Source: Adiantum capillus-veneris
Lineage: Eukaryota > Streptophyta > Polypodiopsida > Polypodiales > Pteridaceae
DNA length: 64,000 nucleotides
Direction of reading: 5' to 3'
Assembly (NCBI GenBank): GCA_014529385.2
Contig: CM043956.1
Span: 63,492,620 to 63,556,619, forward strand
In this document: one piece after another, positions 12,545 through 23,459 of the stretch
Numbering within the stretch: the first letter of the stretch is position 1
Layout: each line of letters starts with the position of its first letter
The notes under the pieces: generated by a model
What the model was told of the DNA's origin: nothing
The model's input: the letters and a program-made list of their open reading frames with translations, nothing else
Database searches by the model: none
Program-made: the position numbers and the translations under genes

Positions 12545-12820
12545 CTAATTTGTTGCACATTGCGCAAAAAAATTCGTTGCAACAGGGTGCAAAGTCAAAC
12601 ACTGCTCACCACCATTCATCATCCACCACTTCCATGTAGGTTTCTCTTTTGCCATTGGCTGTACAAAATCGTTTGCAAAAAATATTTCTTTCAATCTGAA
12701 TGCACTTATCTCTTTGATGCAATCAATTTTATCTTGAACATTAGAGTAAAACGTATTGACTACCTCATAGAAATCCTTGACCACCTCTGTATTTGACATC
12801 ATGTCTAAATTCCAATACTC

Positions 12821-12966
12821 TGGATCAACCATGTAAGCCACACTATGGAGTGGATTATGAGGACTCTCCCACCTTGCATGAAAGCCAAAACTCTGGATCA
12901 ATCATGTAAGCCACACTATGGTGTAGACTCTGACCGCTCTTCCACCTTACATAAAAGTACTTAGAC
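12821..12966. repeat. 73-bp tandem duplication inside the hAT remnant
   Basis: The phrase tggatca(a/t)ccatgtaagccacactatgg recurs with a 73-bp period (12,821 and 12,894). It is followed in both copies by a related ctctcccaccttgcatgaaa or cttccaccttacataaaa. It duplicates part of the C-terminal transposase region. Confidence 0.7.
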
Positions 12967-13617
12967 AAAATTCTTTGTTGTTTTGCAAAAAATGCTATTA
13001 TCACTCCTTCTCTGCTACAACGTCTTTTAACTCCTCAAGATTTTCTAGACTTTGTTAGAGTGACTCCCAAGTCATCCACACTTTGCCCATATTTGGCTTT
13101 TTTTTATCAAGGTTGCAAATCGCAAACATAAAGGGCATCATTATGTAGTATGAATCCATCACACTCTTCCAACAAGCTGACTTGTTTATAGATCCACGTA
13201 GACAAGTAATTTTCTTTCAATTTTTCAGTTTAGTCAAGCTGCCATTCATCAAAAGTCGTGTAGTTGAAAGTGTCAATCACAGTGCACTTATTGTGTAGGA
13301 GTGATTCTAATATATAAAACTGCATGCAAAATCGAGTATCATCACGTAATTATAACATAACTAATATGTGCATCATGTACTAATCGACCATTCTTTGTCG
13401 TTTCAAGATGTTCACAACTTGTCGCGCTATGTCAATTATTTTGGTGAACCATGTAGTTTCTTCACTAGTATACCAATCTTTTAGCACCAAGTTTAAACTG
13501 TGTATTGGATCCATTGGTGTAATTGTGTGGAAAGCACTTTTTCATTATCTTGCCATCCTAATTTTTACAATTATTTGCATTGTCCACGACTAGTTGAACA
13601 ACACGTTCAACACCGAT

Positions 13618-13795
13618 CTCTTTAATTACATTAATCAGGACATCATCAATGTATTTTCCACTTTTGATTAATTACATTAATGAGGACCTCATCAATGTAT
13701 TTTCCACTTTTGATTAATTACATTAATCATGACCTCAGCAATGTATTTTGATTAATTACATTAATCAAGACCTCAACAATGTATTTGCCCTTTTG
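13618..13795 (-). repeat. In-frame 45-bp tandem repeat in hAT transposase
   Basis: Four units in a row each encode, on the minus strand, a variant of KYIDEVLINVINQKW. Complete units are exactly 45 bp (15 codons), so repetition keeps the transposase frame. The fourth unit, on the high-coordinate side, is 8 bp short and breaks it. A single KYIxEVLINVIKEIGVE would be expected from relatives, so the array is a local expansion. Confidence 0.8.
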
Positions 13796-14342
13796 ATAGC
13801 ACCGGAACAGTTTTTATGAACGTCTCTCCCCTTGGACAAACTAGCATCACATTAATCAGTCCTTCTTTGAACATTGGACCAACCATCACTAATAATTGTG
13901 CACCCTAAAAGTGATAAATTTCCAAGAATTATTTTGGAAACACGCTCTTTGACTTCGATGTAACATTTGTCTGAGAGATCATTTCGTATCGTGTGATACG
14001 AAGGAGATTTAAATCTAAGACCGAACTCACCAATTTTCTTCCATGCATATTTCCAATGATTGTTGTCAACCATGACTAATGCATTCCCAATGAAAACAAT
14101 TGCCTTTGCAAGTGCATTTTGTACTTCTTCTAGCGTATGCATTTGAAGGCTTTGATGCAATGATCTTTGACGCATTTGTCCAAGTCCAACATTGTGGTGC
14201 TTAAGAGGAACACTACTATACATTTTCTCTCCTTGCGCATGTTGTTCTGTAGGGCTTTCCTTATAAGTAAGAAAATCAGCCAATGTAGCCCTTGTACTCT
14301 CCTCAACAAGAAAAGAGAATTGGAATTCCTATAGCTCCACAA

Positions 14343-17300
14343 TCCACTTCATGAGCCTCTTTGACAAAGTAGGGCTAAACACCAATTGAGGTAGAAGAGT
14401 ACATAGCTAGTGAGGAATGTGAATGGTTTAAGGAGAAGGTAGTGCCTAAACCTTATACATGCATAAATCACACTCACCATGATGAGCTCCTCTAGCCTCT
14501 TTCCACCTCTAGCTTCACCCTGCTAGCACAATAGATAGGCTTCATGTAGTGGGAGTTGTTACCTCTTTGAAGAAGCATAGCTCCAAATAGCATCCTCACC
14601 TACTGACAGATTCACATAAAATTCCTTATCCCAATTAGGATCTTGCATAGCAAGAAGAGAACCAAGAACCTCTTTGATACCTTGAAAACCCTCTTCACAT
14701 TCATTTGTCCATTGTAGAGGATCCAACCTTGCTACTTTGTTGTAGAGGATAAAGACGATGAGAGGACAAGGAAATGAACCTTGACATATACTTCACCTTT
14801 TGAATGAAAGTAGCAAGCTACTTTGTATCCTTAGGTGATGGGAGGAGCACCAAAGCCTTCACTTTGTCAGGATCCGCTTCAATCCCATTCTTTGAGATCA
14901 TATGCTCCAAAAACCTTCACTCTTGGTTGAGCAAGATGACACTTCTTTAGGTTGAGTTGAACTCCACTTTCATCATATTGCTTCAATGCCATTCCAAGCT
15001 TTGCACAATAATCCTTTCTAGAGCTATAAACAAAAAAGTAATCAATAACATCCTTCACAAACTTGCCAAGAAAGGGAGAGAACACCTTATTCACACGCTT
15101 ACACAGCCATACATAAGACCAAAAGGAAGCACACAATAACAAAAGCATCCCCCAAGCACCCCATGGTGTGATAAATGTGGTCTTTTTTCGATCTTCTAAA
15201 GCCAAGGTGAGCTGAAAATATCCAAAGAATCCATCACATACACTATACCTCTCATGCCCTGCAATAGAATCAAGTATGTCATTTATGAAAGGAAGAGGGT
15301 ATGGATCCCTCTTCATAGCTGCATTTAGAGACTTAAAATCAACACATATCCTCCACTTTCCATCCTTCTTGGGTGTGAAAACAATAGGACTCACCCATTT
15401 TGCGCAGTACTCACAGGACATATGAAACCTGCTTTGAGAAGCTTGTCTACCTCTTCCTTTAAAGCATTAATTTGTACCTGTCCCATTCTCTTTAGGTTTT
15501 GGCGTACGGACTGAGCTCCTTCCTTGATTGAAATGTGAATTTCCTCTCCCTTGAAGCCTTTAATTTCCTCATAAGAAGTGATGAATAAATGGGGAAATTG
15601 TTGTATCATAGGTCCTCACCCTTCTCATGACAAATAAGTCGCGAGACAACATACCTTGTATCAGCTCCTGTTTGACATTAGGTTGAACTTTGGGTTGCAT
15701 AAGCTCTTTAATTTTCTCATAGGGACCAGAGATATCCTCATTATCCATAAGGCCAAGAAATCTTTGTTTCTCATCATGCTCTTCTTCAAGAAACAACGAG
15801 GAAACATCAAGATCATTATCGCTGCTATCTTCCACCTCACTACCACCATCCACATTATCTTCTTCTTCACTTGAGTACTCTTCTTCATCACTTTGCTCAT
15901 CAAAATCAGCATCCAAAGATTTCTTGCCAGCCATGTCAAACCTCTTCTTATCACCCCTTCTATTGTAGCGAGTGATGGTACCATGTCCCCAATCCTATAC
16001 AGCTTTGGCTGCCTGTAACCATGGTCTTCCAAGGATGAGAGGGAAAGCAGCAATACCTGCGGGCATAACATGGAAATTGACCAGCACTTTAACACCAAAT
16101 ACATCCACCTCCAAGTCCTTTATAACTCCCAAGCACCTCACCCTTGATTGATTGGAAAGCTTTATGCAAAACCCTGAATTCTTCACCATGTTGAGTCCCA
16201 GCTTTCATGCACAAGCTTGAATAATAACACATACATGTGCACCTCCATCAATATATGCCTCTCCAATGCACTTCCTCTTATGCCATGCATCCATAGCAGG
16301 GCATATATCAGGTAGCTCATTCTAAATCAGAACTCTCACTGACCCCCTTGCAGGCTCCTTCTTCATGGGGTTGACTACATGCTTCCATTGCCTCTTTAAC
16401 TTAGGACATATCTCCATGAGTTTCCCAAAGGTAACATCAGCCTTTCTACCCACCAAATCAGCCCATAAACTATAATCTGGTTGCCCTTCTCCTAAAGGAA
16501 ATTCGGATGCATTGTAATGTTGCTTGGGTTTTCTCTTCTTCTTCTCTTTACTTGTACCTGTGTCAACATGTTTCCCTCTTTTATGGCTGGGACTTGCATC
16601 ACTCATGTCATGATCTCTTGTAACCCTCTTACCTCCAGGCATGACCATAGCGCCCAAATCATCCTCTTTCTTCTCCAAACGGATTATGGTCACCACTTTT
16701 GTTTTGCCCTCTCTTCAGCTATCAAACCACTTGGCCCTGCTTCCCCTTTAATCTCAATACCATAATCTTGATCTCAAGAAGGAATTTGTGAAGTAAAAGG
16801 AAACATGTCACCACCCGGCATTCTCTTTGGCTTGTCACATTGCGGGCTTTTATGACCCCATTCACCACAATTGTAGCATTGAAATATATCCCCTCTTCCA
16901 GCCATGCCTCTTCCTCTACCACCTGCAAACCCCTCATTACTTCCGTAGCCACATCCAAATCCATAGCTTTGATCTCTTCCACCTCCCATCATATGCACAC
17001 TAAGATTTTTCATAAGACCTAAAACCTCTTGCATCTCCTTGCAAAAAGCATTCACATCATGAGAAGCTTGTTGATCATAACCCAGCTCTCTGATGAGGAG
17101 CCTTGGTTTCTCTACAAATTTCACTTCAACCTTTGGCTTGACATTGATTCCAAGTTGATGAAGACGCTCTGCTTTCCACTCTTTATTCTTTGCAATTTCA
17201 ACTCCCTCCTCAAAGGTCCTTGGCTACTTAAGCTCTACCTTCAAGCGTAGGTTACTCCTCAAGCTTGCAACAAACCTATCCTTCTTCAACATGGATGGAG

Positions 17301-17753
17301 GAATTTAAGCCCCCAAAGATGTACACCACTTTGTCCATAACGCATTGAATGCCTTCACAAAGTCTTCTATGGTCTCGTCTTCACCCTGTACCAAGCCTTG
17401 AATAGACTGCCATACCTTTTGTGGTTCTTCCACCTATTGAAAGTGTGTATGAAAAGCATGTTTTACCATTTCATAAGTCATAACTTGAGGATTTTGGTCT
17501 CATTGTATCTCCTTTTCATAGCATTCTAACCATTCCCTAGCATCTCCCTTCAAACAGAAGTAGAAGATTCGTAGCACCAACGCTACGTCTTGCTTGTCAG
17601 CAAAAAGGCAAGAAAACTCCATTCCCTCAATGAAACCTTTGGCACTTTCATTTGATTTTACATTAAACTTCGGAAAACTAAATGGCCTCTCTTCCAAAAC
17701 GTGTAAACTGAAGGTAACTTGAAGCAATTCCTCGGTGGTGGACACCAAAACAC
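14343..17753 (-). pseudogene. Gypsy F copy 1: gag-protease-RT pseudogene
   Basis: This is a minus-strand Ty3/gypsy gag-pol. Gag starts near 17,750 (FSFPKFNVKSNESAKGF) and ends with a CCHC knuckle, CYNCGEWGHKSPQC, near 16,850, preceded by a Gly/Arg-rich run. Protease follows (AYIDGGAHVCVI near 16,245, ILGRPWLQ near 16,020), then an acidic Asp/Glu/Ser linker (15,930-15,770) and RT (KEEVDKLLKAGFICPV, WRICVDFKSLNAA, YSVCDGFFGYFQL). The RT active site reads VIDYFFVYS where relatives have F-I-D-D, so the second Asp is lost. Coding decays after 14,879 and stops at the hAT border, so RNase H is barely present and integrase is absent. Frame changes and stops are frequent. It is a close relative of the second copy at 28.5-40.2 kb, and its style (IDGGA, ILGRPWL, MKRDPYPLPF) resembles gypsy C. 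Confidence 0.85.
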
Positions 17754-18611
17754 TGTTGAGAAACAAGCAAACTGGAACACCTCTATAGTGATGTCACCCA
17801 AGAACGTTGAAAGAGCACTACAACACAAAAAAATCTTTGGTAAACTCCGTTGAAACATCACTAATCCAAAAAGAGTAGTCTCCTTAGGAATTTGTTGGCC
17901 GTCACCCACCCAAGAGACTATGTCACTTAGGAGCAAAACCCTATCAAAGCACGGATTTACAGCACATGCCGACCAATGCATATGAAGACAAGGGCCTCCC
18001 CTTTCACAATTGAACATCACAAACCCACAACTTCAACATCAATTCCACAATTCATAGATACATGACCTCCCAATCTGTCTACACACAATTTACCACTAGG
18101 CTGCCATAGCGATAACCTTGCAGAGAACTAGTCGTAACCTGAAGAGCACAACTCCAAATGGGGCACTTTAAAGATTGAGAGAAATCTTGAAAAATAATTG
18201 GCAAGAAAGCTAAAGATGAACAAATTTGAATCTACATGTTTCTACACAAAAATTTGATGCAAACAGGGAGCTGTCCCGACACGACTACACATAGAGTAGG
18301 CAAGGTGGGGGCAAAAACTGCAACAGAGACCATCAAGGAGGCTCAACAAGCTCAAACCTGCAATTTTCTGGATTTTCGCTGAACATTTTTTAGTTTTTTC
18401 ATGAGTTTAAGTTATATACAAGTCTCCCTTCATAAAACTCACTCATGTGCACTTATAGTAGCCCGACAACTATTACTAGACTAGTGACTTGCAGTGCATT
18501 TACATGTACTTGCTGAAGCAAGCTTAAAACCCCACAAAAAGAAAGACCACACACAATTTTGACATCGGGGCTCATGTCCGTATGTAAAAATTTACAAAAA
18601 ACGGGGTGTCA
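17754..18611 (-). repeat. Probable 5' LTR of gypsy F copy 1
   Basis: Bounded on the minus strand by TGACACCCCG at the right (18,611) and CTCAACA at the left (17,754), giving TG...CA ends. The bases just inside the element (minus strand, left of 17,754) read TTTTGGTGTCCACCACCGAGG, which resembles the primer-site region beside the LTR of gypsy C. A TATA-like tgtatataac sits near 18,415 on the minus strand. The paralogous copy is at 40,227-41,046. The boundaries are inferred from the ends only; no partner LTR is present because the 3' side is truncated. Confidence 0.5.
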
Positions 18612-19039
18612 AAAGTGCGCCCAAAAACATGTCTCTTCTCACACTGATAACCTTGGAGGCCCAGTGACATTGCTATGTCTACCATCACCGCCATAGGGAC
18701 ATTGTCTATTTAGAGCTTATGGACCATGTCACAGAAGACTACAACCTTATGGAAGAAATCTAACCCTAATCTTGATGCAAGTTTCAAGATGGAAAGCCAG
18801 TCGTCTTTTCGAGCTCGACTGATATCAAGATTGCTTTTTAAGTTTGAGTTCTATTTGAGTTCTGTTGAGAACTTGTTTGGTGATCCTATTTACAATTTGT
18901 TTGAAATGGATGGTATCTATTTTGAACATGTCTTGGTGCCGATTTGAATTGTTTGACTTTGGTTTAATATTGGTTTCAATGATTGGTGTTTTCTACTCCC
19001 AGGTCGAGTAGTGAGAAATGATGTATGAGTGCTTGTTCA
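18612..19039. other. Repeat-derived spacer, duplicated at 41.05-41.46 kb
   Basis: No gene is recognised. The sequence matches 41,047-41,460 with scattered changes and small indels, so it is part of the duplicated block. In the second copy an 88-codon open frame (40,940-41,206) crosses into this region, but no domain is seen. Confidence 0.5.
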
Positions 19040-19340
19040 TACTCATGGCCCGGACCCTTGTGGTTATTTGCGGGGGGGAGTATTGAATGTTTGAAAAGTG
19101 TTGTTATTACTCATGGCCCGGACCTAGATGGTTATTTACCAGGGGATTATTAAGAATTCTAAGGAGTGGTTACTCTCAGCACCTCCAAATGATGCAGCCT
19201 ATAGTCTGGGGGAAATTTGGTTGTAAAAGGCCTCTATATCTCTCGGCCCAGACCTTTTTAGGTCATGTGAGAGGAGTGCTGAGTGAGTCGTTGAACAACT
19301 AAGGGCTTGGACTTGAACCATTATTTTCAGGGAGATTGTT
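19040..19340 (+). repeat. Diverged short repeats with a CATGGCCCGGACC core
   Basis: The phrase ctcatggcccggacc...ggttatttnccgggg occurs at about 19,045 and 19,110. More diverged copies lie at about 19,238 (cggcccagacc) and 19,305 (gggcttggact). The spacing is 65-130 bp. The same series is seen at 41,475-41,740 in the paralogous block. Confidence 0.6.
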
Positions 19341-19425
19341 CATCGACAACTTTATGTTTCTATGGCTTGTAACATGCATATGTTACAAGCATTCGTGCTG
19401 CATTGTGATGTGCCAAGCACTGAAT

Positions 19426-19640
19426 ATTCCTTATTGGATGAGATAATTTTGAAAAAACCAACAACATAGGATATCAAAACTTCTAATTTAGAATGAGACT
19501 CCTTATTGGATGAGATACTTTGGGGAAACCAAAAACCCAAGATATCAAGAGCTCCAATCTGGAACTCATCTGGACTGAGACTCCTTATCGGATGAGATTC
19601 TTTTGGGAAGCCAACAACCCAAGAAATCAAAAGCTCTAAT
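19426..19640 (+). repeat. Three tandem repeats of about 75 bp
   Basis: Three adjacent units begin actccttattggatgagat or a near variant (about 19,426, 19,499 and 19,581). They continue with a related ...ggaaaccaanaacccaagatatcaanagct. The array is conserved at 41,823-42,025 in the paralogous block, where the first unit is shortened. Confidence 0.75.
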
Positions 19641-19770
19641 TTGGAACGATAAAACTGATTGTCCCTTGGATTGTCCCTCAAAATGTCCCTCAAAATGACC
19701 CTCAAAAATTTTGAGCTAACTTGAGTTGTTTTGCAGATATGATGTAATCATGGATGATTCCTTTCTTTCA

Positions 19771-20100
19771 AGAAGGGGGGATGTCACAAACAGCTGGCGT
19801 GCCAGGTCACTGAATAATGGAGCCAGCCTTCAGATCCCGATCGAGGGACAGCTTCAGCCCTTAGTGAAGAAGCAAAAGCAGCATAAGAAGTTTTACCAAC
19901 TTGCAAAGTCTTGCCGAAAGGGCAATTTTTTAAGAGAAGTTTCTAACAACTTATGGGACCCCATCCGATGGGTTCCAGGGGACCTAAAGACATTAAAATA
20001 AAGAAGGACGGCACACATACACACTAAAATTCTTGCATGGCAAGCTGATGACATGGCACTCATATGGACAAACTTTTGTAATTCACGCTCGCCATGAAGA
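19771..20100 (+). repeat. Polypurine tract and start of a plus-strand LTR
   Basis: The run agaagggggga at 19,771-19,781 is followed directly by TGTCACAAAC, the usual layout of a gypsy polypurine tract and 3' LTR start. The following 220 bp recur, diverged, at 21,677-21,905 and, closely, at 42,136-42,360. The shared phrase gaagttttaccaacttgc is diagnostic. The right end of the LTR was not found. Confidence 0.5.
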
Positions 20101-20690
20101 TGCGGCAGAAGTAAGGATCTCCGATTTTATGCTGACATGATGACATGTCAGACTGTACAAATTTTGCATTGATAGGCTGTACAAAATTTTGCAATACGCA
20201 CTGGCAACATCTTGGGCACTAGTGCTTTTCGGGCAAGATGCTTTTGAGTTTGAAAGCTTTTCATGGAACTGCTTTTTATGGCCAAGGGCTTTTAAAATAT
20301 AATCCAAGGGCTCATTATCTAGCATGGTCCATCTGAGGTGTAGAGGAGGGAGCTCACAAAGTACAAAGAATACCAAAAGGGGCCCAAATGTTTGGGGCCA
20401 ATGCTCTCTGGGGTGGAACTTCGCCACTCCTCGTCTCATGTGTCGTGAATCTCTTTCAGTTCAATTGTTATTTGAAGTACTTAAAGTTGTTCAGTCTATT
20501 ATTTTTCGTTCGCATGTGTTGCCCCGTCCTATGACAGTGCATCCCAACAAAAGGGACATCGCCGTTGCAAAAAGCCTATGGACCAAATATTTGGGAGTGA
20601 GATAGCCTCTAGTCATCCCTCGCAGCGATCAGTAGGGTTCTGGCCTTCTTCAACTTGACAAACTTGAATTCAAAGATAAGGCTAAGACTT
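20101..20690. other. Repeat-derived spacer, duplicated at 42.4-43.05 kb
   Basis: No coding signal is seen. It is nearly collinear with the second block. It may be the remainder of the LTR-like sequence that begins at 19,782. Confidence 0.4.
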
Positions 20691-21680
20691 GCTAGCCCAT
20701 GCACTCCCCAACTCTAGCCAGCCATTGGCATCCATCAAACAAGGGAAGAAACAACACAACATGCAAAACAAACAACAAGACAACCAAGCGCGCGTGCACG
20801 TACACACACACACACACTTTTTTTTGTAAATATTTGGGAATAATTTACAAGTGGGAAACCTCGATGCGAAGAACATAGAATTGTCCGGTAGAAAAGGATG
20901 GCTAAAAGTATTCATAAGAGAGTTGATGTATCTCCGAGGTAATATCACCAACATCCAAGGCAAAACATAAAGATTGCCCAAGGGAGAGCTTGAGAAACTC
21001 AAAAGGATCTACATTAGGGCGGTGGAACATATAGCCATTACGTTGATGCCACACGATCCAATAAGCCCAATATTTGACCCACATGAAGAAGACCGCAAAT
21101 TGTTGTAAGGAAAGCGAAAGAATGCCAAAAGCCCAAAGTCGTTTGTTGGAGAGCATCAAAGGGAAATAGACCCTCATAAAAGCTCCCAAAACATGTGACT
21201 AAGAGTCTCCTCTGGGAGCAGTGGACACACTGTGAAGAGAAGATATGACGTGCATCGAGAAAAGTGACCACTAGGAGAGCTCCAAGCAAGCATATCCAAA
21301 GAAACAAAAGCTCCTTCAAAGGCAAGTAGCTCTTCCAGACGACAAAGAGAGGCTTCCTTTACCAAGTATTAAACTTGTGCATCGACCATAGGGCATTACA
21401 GTGGTCATCAAGCTAAGGCCACAGTAGAAGAAGAGCATAAAATTTACTAGCAAAAATTACCTCAAAAGGCATTTCCTAGAAATTTCAATCACCATGTGCG
21501 AAAGGTGGAATGGGTAAAAAACCAATCAGCATGTATTGAAGCTTTCTCTAGAGCTGAAAATAGTGCATACCCAATGAAAACCGGTGAGTGGCAATGGGAA
21601 ACCAAATGGTGTAGCACACCTCATCAACTACATGAAGACCACGATAAGAGAGAAAGTAAGCCTGCAAGGCGAACTATCAC
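20690..21680 (-). pseudogene. LINE-like reverse-transcriptase C-terminal fragment
   Basis: On the minus strand, broken frames resemble the tail of a plant non-LTR retrotransposon ORF2, with its zinc-binding region. The pieces are SYRGLHVVDEVCYTIW near 21,640, VCPLLPEETLSHMFWEL near 21,200 (a Cys-rich ETxxHxF-like signature), and WAYWIVWHQRNGYMFHRP near 21,030 (usual WxxWxxRNxxxF). Several frameshifts separate them. The 20,690-21,097 part is repeated at 43,050-43,475 and again, inverted, inside copia B. The assignment rests on motif order only; a host-type RT-related gene is possible. Confidence 0.5.
20803..20826. repeat. (CA)n and T-run
   Basis: A short acacacacacacac array is followed by a run of T. 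The matching position in the second block (about 43,176-43,190) has a shorter, different version. Confidence 0.8.
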
Positions 21681-21905
21681 AAACTCTTGACATGTCAAGC
21701 CACTAAAGACCTGAGCCAATGTGCACATATCAGCCGAGGACCCTAACCCCTAAGAGAAGCAGCAAAAGAAGAAGAAGTAGCAAAAGAAGTTTTACCAACT
21801 TGCAAAGTCTTGCCAAGTGGCCTACTATTAAAGAGGAGTTCCCACCAACTTATGGGACCCCGTCCGATGGGGCCCAAGTGACCTAAAGACATTAAAATAA
21901 ATCAC
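21677..21905 (+). repeat. Second, diverged copy of the 19.78 kb LTR-like sequence
   Basis: It shares tcacaaac...catgtcaagccact, gaagttttaccaacttgc and gacctaaagacattaaaat with 19,782-20,005, in the same order and orientation. It contains an extra (agaagaagc)-type expansion near 21,756. It could be the partner LTR or an independent solo copy. Confidence 0.55.
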
Positions 21906-22020
21906 CTACACATCATTTCCAAAAAAACCCTATGTGCTTACCTAATAAATGTGTATTATAAATTAAAATTACCTTCCACAGTAGTTGTGCTAGCAAAGAC
22001 ATAGGTAGTCTAAGCAATTT

Positions 22021-22449
22021 TTAACGGTTCATTGCTGTCCCACAAAGTTTCCTATAAGCTTTTGCCCTATCTTCTTCATTGAATTTGTCCAATAAGGATT
22101 GTGGGTCCACAAGCGCTAATTTTAACATCATAAATATGTCGTGTGTAGTGGTGTGAGGCACATGGACTCACGTCACCCTAATTTTAAATGAAAAATTATA
22201 TTAATAATTGATAATATCAAGTGCACCAATAGAAGTGTGAAGAAACTTACTAGTCGATCATGCCAAGCACCAAAAGATATTCCGCCATCTCCGCAAGGTC
22301 GTACTTCACAATCGTGCACTTAAACTTTGGTGTAGAGAATTCATCCAACCGCTCCCGCAATGCCCAATCTTTCCACGCATGGAGCCGTTGGTTGCCGCCC
22401 CAAACCATGAACATTTTCTCCTCTATGTGAGAGAGCTCGGGGATGTCTC
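22021..22449 (-). pseudogene. 3' exons of an unrecognised host gene, cut by copia A
   Basis: Two coding segments lie on the minus strand. Exon 1 (22,449-22,251) is open for 66 codons with gene-like composition (IEEKMFMVWGGNQRLHAWKD, YDLAEMAEYLLVLGMID). It ends at a strong plant donor, cta|gtaagt. About 83 bp of AT-rich, intron-like sequence follows. Exon 2 (22,167-22,021) reads VHVPHTTTHDIFMMLKLALV then DPQSLLDKFNEEDRAKAYR and ends in TAA. The phase across the best acceptor does not fit perfectly, so a small indel or another acceptor is likely. The frame of exon 1 continues on the other side of copia A (27,952-27,993), showing that the element landed in an exon. I do not recognise the family. 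Confidence 0.55.
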
Positions 22450-23062
22450 TGTTAGGAAATAAGATGTAGCTAAATAGATAATTTAGTAGATTACTTAATG
22501 GAGAGAGACAGATTTACATACACGAGATTATAGAGTAGAGAGAGAGAGAGAGTACACACGATATACGTGGTTCACCCAATGTGGGCTACGTCCACGGGAA
22601 AGCAGCCACTCAATGGCTTTAGTACTTCAAAACAAGAAGTAGTTTACAAAGGGATTATACCCTTAATGGAGCTCCCGCCTTGCTTCACTCTCACCACCTC
22701 ACACTCACCTTGTTGCATCAACTTCACACTATGAAATGTGTGTAGAAATGGCCTCCTTATATAGGGCAAAAGGGCTGCCCTCTCTCATGAGAGGCAGCCA
22801 TGTGTAGCCGCCCTTGTGTAGATAAGTCCAAATCGGACCCTCCAATCCGCCCATGTGTGGCCACCCTTGAGAAGACAAGTCCGCTTTTGAATTCGGCCAC
22901 CGGCCACCGGCCATTGACTATCGGCCAGTGGCCAACCGACGGTTGTTTTCTAACCAGTTTCCGGCCGCCGTCCGGCCATAATATTCTGGCAAAAAGGAAT
23001 ATTCTGACGACCTACTCTGAGTTGCTGTCTTCCTTCTGTTTCCTGTTTCATCATCTTCAACA
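22450..23062 (+). repeat. Copia A 5' LTR (chimeric)
   Basis: It begins TGTTAGG and ends TTCAACA, giving TGTT...AACA ends, 613 bp. Only the last 52 bp (23,011-23,062) match the 3' LTR, and they match exactly. The upstream 561 bp are unrelated to the 3' LTR. They still look like LTR sequence of another copia family: a (GA)n run, then tacgtggttcacccaatgtg near 22,564 and a TATA-like stretch near 22,757. Confidence 0.7.
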
Positions 23063-23064
23063 AT

Positions 23065-23076
23065 TGGTATCAGAGC
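23065..23076 (+). other. Copia A primer binding site (tRNA-Met)
   Basis: TGGTATCAGAGC, complementary to the 3' end of plant initiator tRNA-Met, starts two bases after the 5' LTR. Confidence 0.9.
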
Positions 23077-23459
23077 AAGGTGATTTCCAGAGCCTCTACT
23101 TGCGTTTTCACGTCCGCGCGCGCAATCGCGGTTTTCAGGCAGTTTTTGGAAAATTTGCTCATGGGAGCATCCTCGACGTTCCGGGTGTATTCTGATTGGT
23201 GACTTGGGGTTTTAACCCCCTTTGAAAGCCGTCGAGCCCTCAGAATTTTGTTCTGAGCAGCGTAGCAGAAGTTACTTTTCGGAGGCGTTTAGATCAAGAG
23301 GGTGTGCTTTTTGACAGATTTTCTTCAGGTAAACAGTTCTTTTGGGAAGCAGCTTGTCTTAGCTTTGTGCTAAGATTTTGTGTAGAGTTTTGCTTGCATT
23401 GGAGAGGAGATTTGTGAATCTCTTGGAGGTTCTTTTGCTCTCTTGTGTGCATCCACAAT

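Larger units (their letters stand above)
12545..14342 (-). pseudogene. hAT-family transposase pseudogene
   Basis: Read right to left, this is a decayed hAT DNA transposase. 14,283-13,852 matches the start of the DUF659-type core found in plant hAT proteins: FKSPSYHTIRNDLSDK, then LLGCTIISDGWSNVQRRT. The frame then continues as GVERVVQLVVDNANNCKN (near 13,570-13,620), the usual VVTDNAxN block. After a stretch full of stops, 12,901-12,545 gives the C-terminal dimerisation region: HSVAYMVDPEYWN, then KPTWKWWMMNGGE, then LHPVATNFFAQCATN. Many stops and frame changes lie between, and two internal tandem repeats expand the gene. I could not see terminal inverted repeats or an 8-bp target duplication. 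The upstream end abuts gypsy F at about 14,343. Confidence 0.75.

Noticed and set aside
13618-13795. CRISPR-like regular repeats
   Set aside because: The units are adjacent with no unique spacers and lie inside a transposase gene in plant DNA. It is a simple tandem repeat.
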